Positions 7,263 through 14,066 of a stretch of DNA of 18,453 bases are shown here, one piece after another. A model generated the notes under the pieces. It made no database searches. It worked only from the letters and a program-made list of their open reading frames with translations, and had not been told where the DNA came from. The translations under genes and the position numbers were made by a program. The stretch spans positions 1 to 18,453 of the forward strand of contig JANXSA010000599.1 of assembly GCA_025352915.1 (NCBI GenBank). Reading direction: 5' to 3'. Every line of letters starts with the position of its first letter. Position 1 is the first letter of the stretch. The stretch is from Rhodospirillales bacterium (lineage in GTDB: Bacteria > Pseudomonadota > Alphaproteobacteria > Acetobacterales > Acetobacteraceae).

Positions 7263-8059
7263 TGAGCAGTCCGGAGATCGAATGGCGCCGGCTGCGCGCT
7301 GACCAGCTGCGCGAGATGGCGCGGGCGGATGCGATGGTGATCCTGCCGCTGGGTGCGATCGAGCAGCATGGGCCGCATTTGCCGGTGGAGGTCGATTCGC
7401 GGCTGGGCGAGGAAGTGGCGCTGCGCACCGCGCGGGTGCTGGCGGAGCGCGGGCAGAAGGTTTTGGTGCTGCCGATGTTCTGGCCCGGCGTTTCGGAGCA
7501 TCACATGAGCTTCGGCGGCACGATCACGCTGGGCTTTGCCACCTATCACGCGGTCATCGAGGATATCTGCCGCTCGGTGCTGCGCCACGGGTTTCGCCGC
7601 ATCGTGCTGCTGAACGGGCATGGCGGCAACGAGAACGGGCTGCGAGTGATCACCGATGAGCTGACGCCGAAGCTGGGGGTGCCGATTGTCGAGTTCACCT
7701 ACTGGTATGCTGCGGCCGAGGCGATTGCCGGGATTCTGGAGACGCAGAAGGGGCTGTTGCACGCCTGCGAGGCGGAGACGGCGATGATGATGGCGGTGCG
7801 GCCGGAGCTGGTGGCCGAGGACCGGATCGGCATGGCGAAGGTGAATTATACGGGGGATGTCGAGGATGTCGTCGGCGGCGGGGTGTATCGCTGGCGGGCG
7901 ATCGGGGCGCGCTCGTCCTCCGGGGTGATCGGCAATCCTGACGCCGCCAGCCCGGCCAAGGGAGTGCGGCTGTTCGATGCGATTTCGACCACCCTGGCCG
8001 ACAAGCTGGGCAATCCGGCGCTGTGGGACCTGCCGTGGGATGCGGCTCGGGTAACTTGA
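7262..8059 (+). CDS. Creatininase-family amidohydrolase
   Basis: Protein of 265 residues of the creatininase / creatinine amidohydrolase superfamily, cytoplasmic and metal-dependent. The motifs VILPLGAIEQHGPHLP (26-41) and D45 supply the ligands E34, H36 and D45, and LLNGHGGNENG (116-126) supplies H120. The Glu found at 122 in true creatininase is Gly here, as in the GHGGN subgroup; E170 or E172 in HACEAET may replace it. The GHGGN subgroup includes mycofactocin peptidase MftE and formamide hydrolases, so creatinine need not be the substrate. Adjacent ATGs at 7259 and 7262 both overlap the preceding stop; GGAG at 7247-7250 serves either. The permease gene starts one base after the stop. Confidence 0.88.
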   Translation: MSSPEIEWRRLRADQLREMARADAMVILPLGAIEQHGPHLPVEVDSRLGEEVALRTARVLAERGQKVLVLPMFWPGVSEHHMSFGGTITLGFATYHAVIEDICRSVLRHGFRRIVLLNGHGGNENGLRVITDELTPKLGVPIVEFTYWYAAAEAIAGILETQKGLLHACEAETAMMMAVRPELVAEDRIGMAKVNYTGDVEDVVGGGVYRWRAIGARSSSGVIGNPDAASPAKGVRLFDAISTTLADKLGNPALWDLPWDAARVT

Positions 8060-8060
8060 C

Positions 8061-9236
8061 ATGACCGAGGACGCGCAGCTTCGGCGCACGCTGACGCTCG
8101 GGCCGCTCATTCTCTATGGCCTGGGCGTGATCGTCGGCGCCGGGATCTACGTGGCGATCGGCGCGGTGATCGACCGGGCGGGCACGGCGGCGCCGTTGTC
8201 GTTTCTGGCCGCCGGGCTGGTCGCGGCGGCCAGCGGGCTTTGCTACGCCGAGCTTGCCGGGCGGTTTCCCGAGGCGGCAGGGGCGGCGGCGTATGTGCGG
8301 CATGGGTTTGGGTCGGACCGGCTGGCGCTGCTGACCGGGCTGGCGCTGGCCGCCGCCATCGTGGTTGCCGCCGCCTCGATCGCGTCCGGTGCGGTGCAGT
8401 ATCTCGGGTTATTGCTGCCGCTGCCGGCGTGGCTGTTGATCGTGCTGGGGGTCGTGCTGTTCACGGTGGTCGCGGCGGTGGGCGTGCGCGAGAGCGCTTA
8501 CCTGGCGGCCGGCATCGGCGCGCTGGAAGTGCTCGGCCTGCTGGCCGCGACAATCAGCGGCTTTGCCAGCGCGCCTACGGTCGACCTCGCCGGCATGGTG
8601 CCCGCCGACCGTGCGGGGTGGAGCGGGGTGACGGCCGGCGCCTTCATCGCCTTGTTCGCCTTCATCGGCTTCGAGAGCCTGGCCAATATGGGCGAGGAGG
8701 TGCGCGACCCGCACCGCACCCTGCCGCGCGGCATCATCGGCGCGATCGGCGCGAGCCTGGTGCTCTACCTTGCCGTTTCGGTGGCCGCGGTCGCCGGCGG
8801 GCGCGAACCGGCATCCTTGGCGGCGCTGTTCGGTGGGCTCGGCGCGAGCGTCTTCGCGGTGGTGGGGGCGCTGGCGGTGGCCAACGGCGTGCTGGTGCAG
8901 ATCATGGTCCTGGCGCGCCTGTTCTTCGGCGTGGCCCGACGCCATCAGTTGCCGGCGATACTGGCGCAGGTGCATCCGCGCACCCGCACGCCGGTGGCCG
9001 CCACCGTGCTGGCGGGCGGGCTGGTGCTGGCGATGGCCGTATTCCTGCCGTTCGAGCGGCTGCTGACGCTGGCCAACGTGATCACGCTGCTGATTTTTGC
9101 CCTGGTCGACATCGCGCTGTGGCGGGTACAGCGCGCGTCGCCGGCTGAGCCGGGGCGGTTCGCCGTGCCGCATTGGCTGCCGCTGGTGGCGGCCGCGCTG
9201 GCCTTGGCGCTGGTGGCGGCCGAGTTGATCGCTTGA
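8061..9236 (+). CDS. APC-superfamily amino acid permease
   Basis: Integral inner-membrane transporter of 391 residues with about 11-12 hydrophobic segments. The first segment carries LYGLGVIVGAGIYVAIG (19-35), containing the GxGIY substrate-backbone motif of APC transporters, after a short TLTLGPL lead. The motif FAFIGFESLANMGEEVRDPH, at about residues 204-223, is the standard helix-6 signature (GFE, then E-E-x-x-x-P). At 391 residues it is shorter than most members (430-500). It probably imports an amino acid or amine by proton coupling. It follows the creatininase-like gene with a one-base gap, so the imported compound may be a substrate of the cluster. Substrate specificity cannot be read from the sequence. 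Confidence 0.9.
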   Translation: MTEDAQLRRTLTLGPLILYGLGVIVGAGIYVAIGAVIDRAGTAAPLSFLAAGLVAAASGLCYAELAGRFPEAAGAAAYVRHGFGSDRLALLTGLALAAAIVVAAASIASGAVQYLGLLLPLPAWLLIVLGVVLFTVVAAVGVRESAYLAAGIGALEVLGLLAATISGFASAPTVDLAGMVPADRAGWSGVTAGAFIALFAFIGFESLANMGEEVRDPHRTLPRGIIGAIGASLVLYLAVSVAAVAGGREPASLAALFGGLGASVFAVVGALAVANGVLVQIMVLARLFFGVARRHQLPAILAQVHPRTRTPVAATVLAGGLVLAMAVFLPFERLLTLANVITLLIFALVDIALWRVQRASPAEPGRFAVPHWLPLVAAALALALVAAELIA

Positions 9237-9267
9237 CGAAGCCGCGCGGGCTTCCCTCAATGCCGGC

Positions 9268-10161
9268 ATGAACCATTTTCGTCCCCTGCCGGTCTGGCGC
9301 TCGCTGATGTATGTGCCGGCGCATGTCGAGCGCTTCATCGAACGGGCGCATACTCGCGGCGCCGACTGCATCCAGCTTGACCTGGAAGACAGCGTGCCGC
9401 CGTCCGAGAAGGCCGCCGCGCGCGCCAATCTTGCCAGTGCGGCGCGGCGGGTGCGGCGCGGGCCGAACGATGTGCTGGTACGGATCAATGCGCCCTTGTC
9501 GCTGGCGGTGCCGGATGTCGAGGCGGCGGTGGGGCCGGATGTCGACGGGCTGATCATCACCAAGGCGCGCGGGCCGGACCACATTAAGCTGCTGGACGAG
9601 TTGGTCAGCGAGCGCGAGGCCACGGCCGGACTGCCGGAAGGGCACACCTGGTTCTATATCCTGGTCGAGACGCCGGAGGCGCTGCCGCATGCCGAGGCGA
9701 TCGCGCGGGCCAGCCGGCGCTGCATCGCGCTTAGCCTGGGGGCGGAGGATTTCGCCCTTGCCCTGGGGGCCGAGCCGACCGAGGAGGCGCTGTCGCTGGC
9801 CAAGGGGATGGTGCTGCACGCCGCCCGCGCCGCCGGGGTGATGCCGCTGGGGCTGACCGGCACGCTGGCCGGGTTTGGCGATGTCGAGGCCTTCGCGGCG
9901 ATGGCGCGGCGGTCGCGGGCGCTGGGCTTCGAGGGGGCGTCGTGCATCAACCCGGTGCAGGTTGGGCCGTTGAACACGGCGTTCTCGCCGGGCGAGGCCG
10001 AGATTGCCCATGCCAGGCGGGTGATCGAGATCGACCGCCAGGCCGCCGCCGAGGGGCGCGGGGCCGTCGCGCTGGACGGGCGGATGATCGATGTTCCCGT
10101 GGTGCGGCGGGCCGAGCGGCTTTTGGCGCGGGCTGAGGCGATCGCGGCGCGAGTGGCCTGA
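9268..10161 (+). CDS. HpcH/HpaI aldolase / citrate-lyase beta-subunit-like (CitE-like) protein
   Basis: TIM-barrel C-C lyase family protein of 297 residues. It has RSLMYVPAH (11-19), LDLEDSVPPSEK (37-48) and VRINAP (71-76). ILVETPEALPH (131-141) carries metal ligand E134, and LSLGAEDFALALG (155-167) carries D161. This pattern matches the CitE / malyl-CoA lyase branch, whose members cleave or form bonds in (S)-citramalyl-CoA, malyl-CoA or related acyl-CoA esters. No other citrate lyase subunit (citD, citF) is nearby, so it is not a classical citrate lyase. It follows the permease by 31 bases and is likely the last gene of the cluster. Its stop lies in a hairpin shared with the convergent FNR-type gene. 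Confidence 0.88.
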   Translation: MNHFRPLPVWRSLMYVPAHVERFIERAHTRGADCIQLDLEDSVPPSEKAAARANLASAARRVRRGPNDVLVRINAPLSLAVPDVEAAVGPDVDGLIITKARGPDHIKLLDELVSEREATAGLPEGHTWFYILVETPEALPHAEAIARASRRCIALSLGAEDFALALGAEPTEEALSLAKGMVLHAARAAGVMPLGLTGTLAGFGDVEAFAAMARRSRALGFEGASCINPVQVGPLNTAFSPGEAEIAHARRVIEIDRQAAAEGRGAVALDGRMIDVPVVRRAERLLARAEAIAARVA

Positions 10162-10177
10162 CGCAGCAGCCGTCAGG
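10157..10177. terminator. Palindrome spanning two convergent stop codons
   Basis: CCTGACG (10157-10163) and CGTCAGG (10171-10177) form a perfect 7-bp stem with a 7-base loop. The stem contains the TGA of the CitE-like gene (10159-10161) and, on the other strand, the TGA of the FNR-type gene (10175-10173). There is no T-run, so it is at best a weak or Rho-assisted terminator. Confidence 0.5.
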
Positions 10178-10928
10178 TCATGCCGGTGGCGATATTGTCC
10201 AGCGTCTCGTGTTTCAACACCACGATCTCGGCGTTGTTGGGGATTTCGATCAGCTGTTCCGCCTTGAAGCGCGACAGGGTGCGGCTGATCGTCTCGATGG
10301 TCAGGCCGAGATAATCGGCGATATCGCTGCGGGTCATCGGCAGGTGGATGCGCTCCTTCGCGCCGTCCGGGGCGTGGCCGGCGCAATGCGGCAGCAGGTT
10401 GGCGCGGGCGATCAGGAAGGATGCCAGCCGCTCGCGCGCGGTCTTGCGGCCCAGCAGCAGCATCTGCTCCTGCGCCACCACCAGCTCGTTTGACGCGACC
10501 TCCAGCAGCTTTTTCTCCAGGGCGGGGAAATCATCGAGCAGGGCGCGCAGCTTGGGGCGGTTGAAGCGGCAGATCCGCACCGTGTCCAACGCCTCGGCGC
10601 TGAAGGCATAGGAGCTGGAAACCGCGAGGCCGAGGAAGTATCCGATCGCAGCAAAGCCGGTAACCTGGCGGCGCCCGTCGGGCAGCAGCTTGAACAGCTT
10701 GGCGGTGCCCGCCGTGACGTTGAAGAAGTGTTCGGCCGGGTCGCCTTCCTGGATGAAGGTATGGCCGGGCTGAACCGTGACGGTTACCGCCGCGGCACCC
10801 AGGCGCTCAAGATCAGCATCGCTAATGACAGAACAGACGCTGAACGGCCTAGCCTGGCAGTGCAAGCACACATTCCGATCGCGGTGCGCGTCAATCACGA
10901 GGGGCCGGGACCGGATCATTGCGGTCAT
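10173..10928 (-). CDS. FNR/FnrL-type oxygen-responsive transcription regulator (Crp/Fnr family)
   Basis: Cytoplasmic regulator of 251 residues. An N-terminal cysteine cluster C21-x2-C24-x7-C32 (CLHCQARPFSVC) plus C120 (VRICRF) matches the four ligands of an oxygen-labile [4Fe-4S] cluster. The beta-roll cyclic-nucleotide-like domain spans about 40-125 (QEGDPAEHFFNVTAGTAKLF). A long dimer helix follows at about 128-165. The C-terminal winged helix contains RSDIADYLGLTIETISRTLS, whose E..SR recognition residues predict TTGAT half-sites. Such proteins switch on low-oxygen respiration, haem synthesis and denitrification genes. The start ATG at 10928 has AGGAG 6 bases upstream. A near-consensus FNR box lies 105 bp upstream of the start, so autoregulation is likely. 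It is convergent with the CitE-like gene. Confidence 0.92.
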   Translation of the reverse strand: MTAMIRSRPLVIDAHRDRNVCLHCQARPFSVCSVISDADLERLGAAAVTVTVQPGHTFIQEGDPAEHFFNVTAGTAKLFKLLPDGRRQVTGFAAIGYFLGLAVSSSYAFSAEALDTVRICRFNRPKLRALLDDFPALEKKLLEVASNELVVAQEQMLLLGRKTARERLASFLIARANLLPHCAGHAPDGAKERIHLPMTRSDIADYLGLTIETISRTLSRFKAEQLIEIPNNAEIVVLKHETLDNIATGMT

Positions 10929-11032
10929 GTGCGCTCCTGGCGGCCCGTATCAAGCCCACCTAATGAAGCAACACACTACACCGGGAACATACTCGGCGCG
11001 AACCAATATTTCGCAGGCGACAATTACAGGCT

Positions 11033-11046
11033 TTGATCTGGGTCAA
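11033..11046. promoter_or_regulatory. Putative FNR/FnrL box in the divergent promoter region
   Basis: TTGAT-CTGG-GTCAA matches the FNR consensus TTGAT-N4-ATCAA at nine of ten positions. It lies in the 152-bp gap between the FNR-type gene (start 10928) and the GNAT-like gene (start 11081). Leftward, a box centred at 11039.5 would be at -41.5 of a start near 10998, with a 4/6 match to the -10 hexamer (AATATT) at 11010-11005. Rightward, TATAGT at 11050-11055 could be a -10, in which case a bound regulator would block it. The direction of control is inferred, not shown. Confidence 0.65.
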
Positions 11047-11080
11047 GGATATAGTGCCCGGCCGGACGCAATCTGCGGCA

Positions 11081-11596
11081 ATGCCTGAGGGTGCTGCCCA
11101 AATTCCCGGCCTGCGTTGCGAGGAACTGCCCCCCGACCTCGCGGGGACGGTGTATCCGCTGCTGCGCGAGGCAATTCCCGGCTTGTTGCTGCCGGCCTGG
11201 CTGCGCTTCGCCCGCCGCGCCAGCGGACCCCGCCGCGCCGGGCAATCCGGCATCATGGTGGTGCGCCGCGCGCCGCGGCCGATGCCGTGCGGCCTGTTCA
11301 TCTGGCGGCGCGACGACGACCTGGAACACGGCGCGGTGCTGGTCGCCGAACATCTCGTGGCCATCGACCTGCTGGACCCCGAACCGGTAACGGCCGCCTT
11401 GGTGCAGGAGCTTGAAGCACTGGCCAAGCGCCTGGGCTGTGGCGGCATCCGCACCATGATCATCCGCCCCGACGCGCCGATCGCCGCCCAGCTCCTGGCC
11501 GCGGGCCACGCCAAGGACGGGGCGGCGATGTTCAAGCCGATGGAAAACCAGCGGGATCATAGCCCGCCGGCCAAGCCAAGACCGAAGCGCCACTAG
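11081..11596 (+). CDS. Small protein with GNAT-like layout, function unknown
   Basis: Protein of 171 residues, no signal peptide. The second half follows a GNAT acyltransferase order: beta strand VAEHLVAIDLLD (88-99), helix VTAALVQELEALAKRLGC (103-120), strand IRTMIIRP (123-130) and helix IAAQLLAAGHAKDGAAMFKP (134-153). The acetyl-CoA loop (R/Q-x-x-G-x-G/A) is not visible, so it may be a degenerate or very divergent member; I do not assign activity. The C-terminus is basic and Pro-rich (SPPAKPRPKRH). ATG 11081 is used; the frame is open from 11033 through the FNR box, but that part is probably promoter. Divergent placement next to the FNR-type gene suggests oxygen-dependent control. Confidence 0.6.
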   Translation: MPEGAAQIPGLRCEELPPDLAGTVYPLLREAIPGLLLPAWLRFARRASGPRRAGQSGIMVVRRAPRPMPCGLFIWRRDDDLEHGAVLVAEHLVAIDLLDPEPVTAALVQELEALAKRLGCGGIRTMIIRPDAPIAAQLLAAGHAKDGAAMFKPMENQRDHSPPAKPRPKRH

Positions 11597-11663
11597 CCTG
11601 CCGTTTTGGCTCCCGGCGCCGCGCCGGTATAGTCGGCGTCTGAATCTCGCCGGGACCACGGGT

Positions 11664-13148
11664 TTGCCCTCTTCTTCCGCGCCTGACGCCGCCGAACGCC
11701 TGTTGGCCCGCCACCTCGCCGCGTTTGGCGGGGTCACCGTGCTGGTATTGGGCGATGTGATGCTGGACCGCTACGTGCACGGCGAGGTGCGGCGCATTTC
11801 GCCCGAGGCGCCGATCCCGGTGCTGCGCGCCCGCACCCGACGCAGCGTGCTGGGCGGTGCCGGCAACGTCGCCGAGAACGCCGCCGCCCTCGGTGCCCGC
11901 GCCGTGCTGGTCGGGCTGGTCGGCGACGATGCCGCCGCCGCCGAGGTCACCGCCGCCATCGCCGGGCGCTTCGGCGACGGGCTGGTGCGCGTGCCCGGCC
12001 GCCCGACGACGGTCAAGACCCGCTTCATGTCCGGCGGCCACCAATTGCTGCGCCTGGACGAGGAGGAGGGCGATCCTGCCCCGCCGGAAGCCGAGGCCCG
12101 CCTGCTCGACGCCTTCCGCGCCGCGTTGCCAAGTGCGGATGTCGTGGTGCTGTCCGACTATGAAAAGGGCGTGCTGTCCGACGCCGTACTGCGCGGCGCC
12201 ATCGACGCCGCGCGCGAAGCCGGAAAGCCCGTCGTGGTCGATCCGAAACGGGCGCATTTCGCGGCCTATGCCGGCGTCACCGTGATCACGCCGAACGTGC
12301 TGGAAGTGACCCGCGCCACCGGTCTGTCCGCGGAGGACGATGCCGGCGCGGCGGCGGCCGGGGTGGCCGCGCTGGCCCAGGCCGGCGCCGAGGCGGTGCT
12401 GGTCAAGCGCTCGGAAAAGGGCCTGACCCTGGTGCGCCGGGGCCAGGCGCCGCGCCACGTCCCTACCCGCGCCGTGGCGGTGGCCGATGTGTCCGGCGCC
12501 GGCGACACGCTGGTCATCGCCTTCGCCCTCGCACTCGCCGTCGGCGCCGAAATGCCTGACGCCGCCCTGCTGGCCAATGTCGCCGCCGGCCTGGCGGTGG
12601 CAAAACCCGGCACCGCCACGGTCAGCCGCGCCGAACTCGCCGCCACCCTGCACCGCGAGGAAGTGCTGGCGATCGATCGCAAGGTGATGGAGCTGGACGC
12701 GGCGCTGGCGCAGATCGCGGCCTGGCGCGGGCGCGGGGAGAAGGTGGGGTTCACCAATGGGTGCTTCGACCTGATCCATCCGGGCCATGTCCGCCTGCTG
12801 GCCGCCGCGCGGGCGCAATGCGACCGGCTGGTGGTTGGGCTGAACAGCGATGACTCGGTCAAGCGGCTCAAGGGGCCGGACCGGCCGGTGCAGAACGAGG
12901 CGGCGCGGGCGACCGTGATGGCCAGCATGGCCTCGGCTGACCTAGTGGTGATCTTCGAGGAAGACACCCCCGAACGGCTGATCCGTGCCATCGTGCCGGA
13001 CGTGCTGATCAAGGGGGCCGACTACACGATTGACCAGGTGGTCGGCGCGGATATCGTCCAGGCCGCCGGCGGGCGGGTGGCGCTCATTCCTCTGGAGGCC
13101 GGGCACAGCACAACAGGGACGATCAAAAGGATCAACGCAGGGGGGTAG
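11664..13148 (+). CDS. hldE: Bifunctional heptose-7-phosphate kinase / heptose-1-phosphate adenylyltransferase
   Basis: Makes ADP-heptose for the lipopolysaccharide inner core: a kinase phosphorylates D-glycero-beta-D-manno-heptose 7-phosphate at C1 and a nucleotidyltransferase adds AMP. Of 494 residues, 1-330 form the PfkB-type kinase (VLVLGDVMLDRYVHG at 26-40, GGAGNVAENAAALGA, and DVSGAGDT at 275-282 with catalytic D281). Residues 350-494 form the nucleotidyltransferase (VGFTNGCFDLIHPGHVRLL, with HPGH at 372-375, and LIKGADY). The chosen start is a TTG at 11664, which gives the usual N-terminus; no upstream ATG fits and the ribosome binding site is weak. Codon use changes at the domain boundary (about 12655), from GCC/CGC-rich to GCG/CGG-rich. 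It is followed by repeat element C, 6 bases after the stop. Confidence 0.96.
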   Translation: MPSSSAPDAAERLLARHLAAFGGVTVLVLGDVMLDRYVHGEVRRISPEAPIPVLRARTRRSVLGGAGNVAENAAALGARAVLVGLVGDDAAAAEVTAAIAGRFGDGLVRVPGRPTTVKTRFMSGGHQLLRLDEEEGDPAPPEAEARLLDAFRAALPSADVVVLSDYEKGVLSDAVLRGAIDAAREAGKPVVVDPKRAHFAAYAGVTVITPNVLEVTRATGLSAEDDAGAAAAGVAALAQAGAEAVLVKRSEKGLTLVRRGQAPRHVPTRAVAVADVSGAGDTLVIAFALALAVGAEMPDAALLANVAAGLAVAKPGTATVSRAELAATLHREEVLAIDRKVMELDAALAQIAAWRGRGEKVGFTNGCFDLIHPGHVRLLAAARAQCDRLVVGLNSDDSVKRLKGPDRPVQNEAARATVMASMASADLVVIFEEDTPERLIRAIVPDVLIKGADYTIDQVVGADIVQAAGGRVALIPLEAGHSTTGTIKRINAGG

Positions 13149-13154
13149 AAAGAT

Positions 13155-13290
13155 TCTTCTTTTTGTGAACAAAAAGAAGCAAAAAAACTTCATCCATTAG
13201 GCTGCGGCCGCCAACCCAACCTCCACCGATCTTCTCGCCCGTCAGAATCGGATAAAGTTTTTTTGCTTCTTTTTGTTCACAAAAAGAAGA
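13155..13290. repeat. Paired A/T-rich inverted-repeat element C
   Basis: Left arm 13155-13190 and right arm 13255-13290 are perfect inverted copies of the same 36-base sequence found in elements A, B and D. The inner extensions are CATCC (13191-13195) and GGATA (13250-13254), and the spacer is 54 GC-rich bases. It fills nearly the whole gap between the convergent hldE and mlaF genes, 6 bases from one stop codon and 2 bases from the other. No target-site duplication is apparent. Confidence 0.9.
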
Positions 13291-13292
13291 CT

Positions 13293-14066
13293 TTACTTCC
13301 TTAACTCCATCTGGATAGGCCCGTCCCGCCGTCCATGTGTAAACTGGTCCACCATCGCGCTGCCACTGTCCATCAGCCGATCGGCCGGGCCTTCCCAGAC
13401 GATGCGGCCCTTGTGGATCATCGCGGCCCGGTCGCCGATGCGTTTGGCGCTGGCCATGTCGTGGGTGATGGCGATGGCGGTCGAGCCCATTCGCTTCACT
13501 TGTTCCACGATCAGCCCGTCGATCACCGCGCCCATGATCGGGTCCAGCCCGGTGGTTGGTTCGTCGAAGAACAGGATGTCCGGCGCGGCGGCGATGGCGC
13601 GGGCCAGCGCCACCCGCTTCTGCATGCCCCCGGACAACTCGGCCGGCGACAGGTCGCCCACGCTGGCCGCCAGCCCGACCTGCGCCAGCACTTCGTCCGC
13701 CCGTCGGCGCGCTTCGGCCCGGGTGGCCTTCTTTTGCGCCAACAATCCGAAGGCGACGTTGTCGGCCACCGAGATGCTGTCGAACAGGGCGCCGTTCTGG
13801 AACAGCATGCCGATGCCGGCCCGCACCGCTTCGCGTTCGTGCGGCGGCAGGCGCAGCACGTCCTGGCCGTCGATCTCGATGCTGCCGGAATCCGGTTCGA
13901 TCAGGCCGAGGATGCACTTGATCAGCACCGACTTGCCCGAGCCGGAGCCGCCGATCACCACCATCGAGGTGCGCGGCATCACATCGAGGTCGATGCCGTC
14001 CAGCACCAGCTTGTCGCCAAAGCGCTTGGTCACCCCGCGCAGGCGGATTTTCGGAGTTTCTGTCAC
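13293..14066 (-). CDS. mlaF: Mla-type ABC transporter ATPase
   Basis: Cytoplasmic ATPase of 257 residues that powers the MlaFE(D) lipid transporter keeping phospholipid asymmetry of the outer membrane. Walker A is GGSGSGKS (39-46) and the Q-loop is LFQNGALFDS (88-97). The signature is LSGGM (144-148), Walker B is ILFFDEP (164-170), the D-loop is TTGLD and the switch His is H202 (ITHD). The GALFDS-type Q-loop and the LSGGMQKRVALARA signature are typical of MlaF/Ttg2A. The start is a GTG at 14066 overlapping the mlaE stop (GTGA), so expression is coupled to mlaE. No mlaD (MCE) gene follows; the gene ends at repeat element C. Confidence 0.93.
   Translation of the reverse strand: MTETPKIRLRGVTKRFGDKLVLDGIDLDVMPRTSMVVIGGSGSGKSVLIKCILGLIEPDSGSIEIDGQDVLRLPPHEREAVRAGIGMLFQNGALFDSISVADNVAFGLLAQKKATRAEARRRADEVLAQVGLAASVGDLSPAELSGGMQKRVALARAIAAAPDILFFDEPTTGLDPIMGAVIDGLIVEQVKRMGSTAIAITHDMASAKRIGDRAAMIHKGRIVWEGPADRLMDSGSAMVDQFTHGRRDGPIQMELRK

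Noticed and set aside
8409..10386. Long minus-strand open frames opposite the permease and CitE-like genes
   Set aside because: They are GC-rich antisense shadows with Arg/His/Gln-rich low-complexity translations and no recognisable domain.
10162..11080. dif site at the skew switch
   Set aside because: No sequence resembling a XerCD dif half-site pair was recognised in the intergenic stretches, so no replication terminus is claimed.
11532..12818. 428-codon minus-strand open frame opposite hldE
   Set aside because: Repetitive Gly/His/Gln-rich translation and full overlap with a clearly conserved gene mark it as an antisense artefact.
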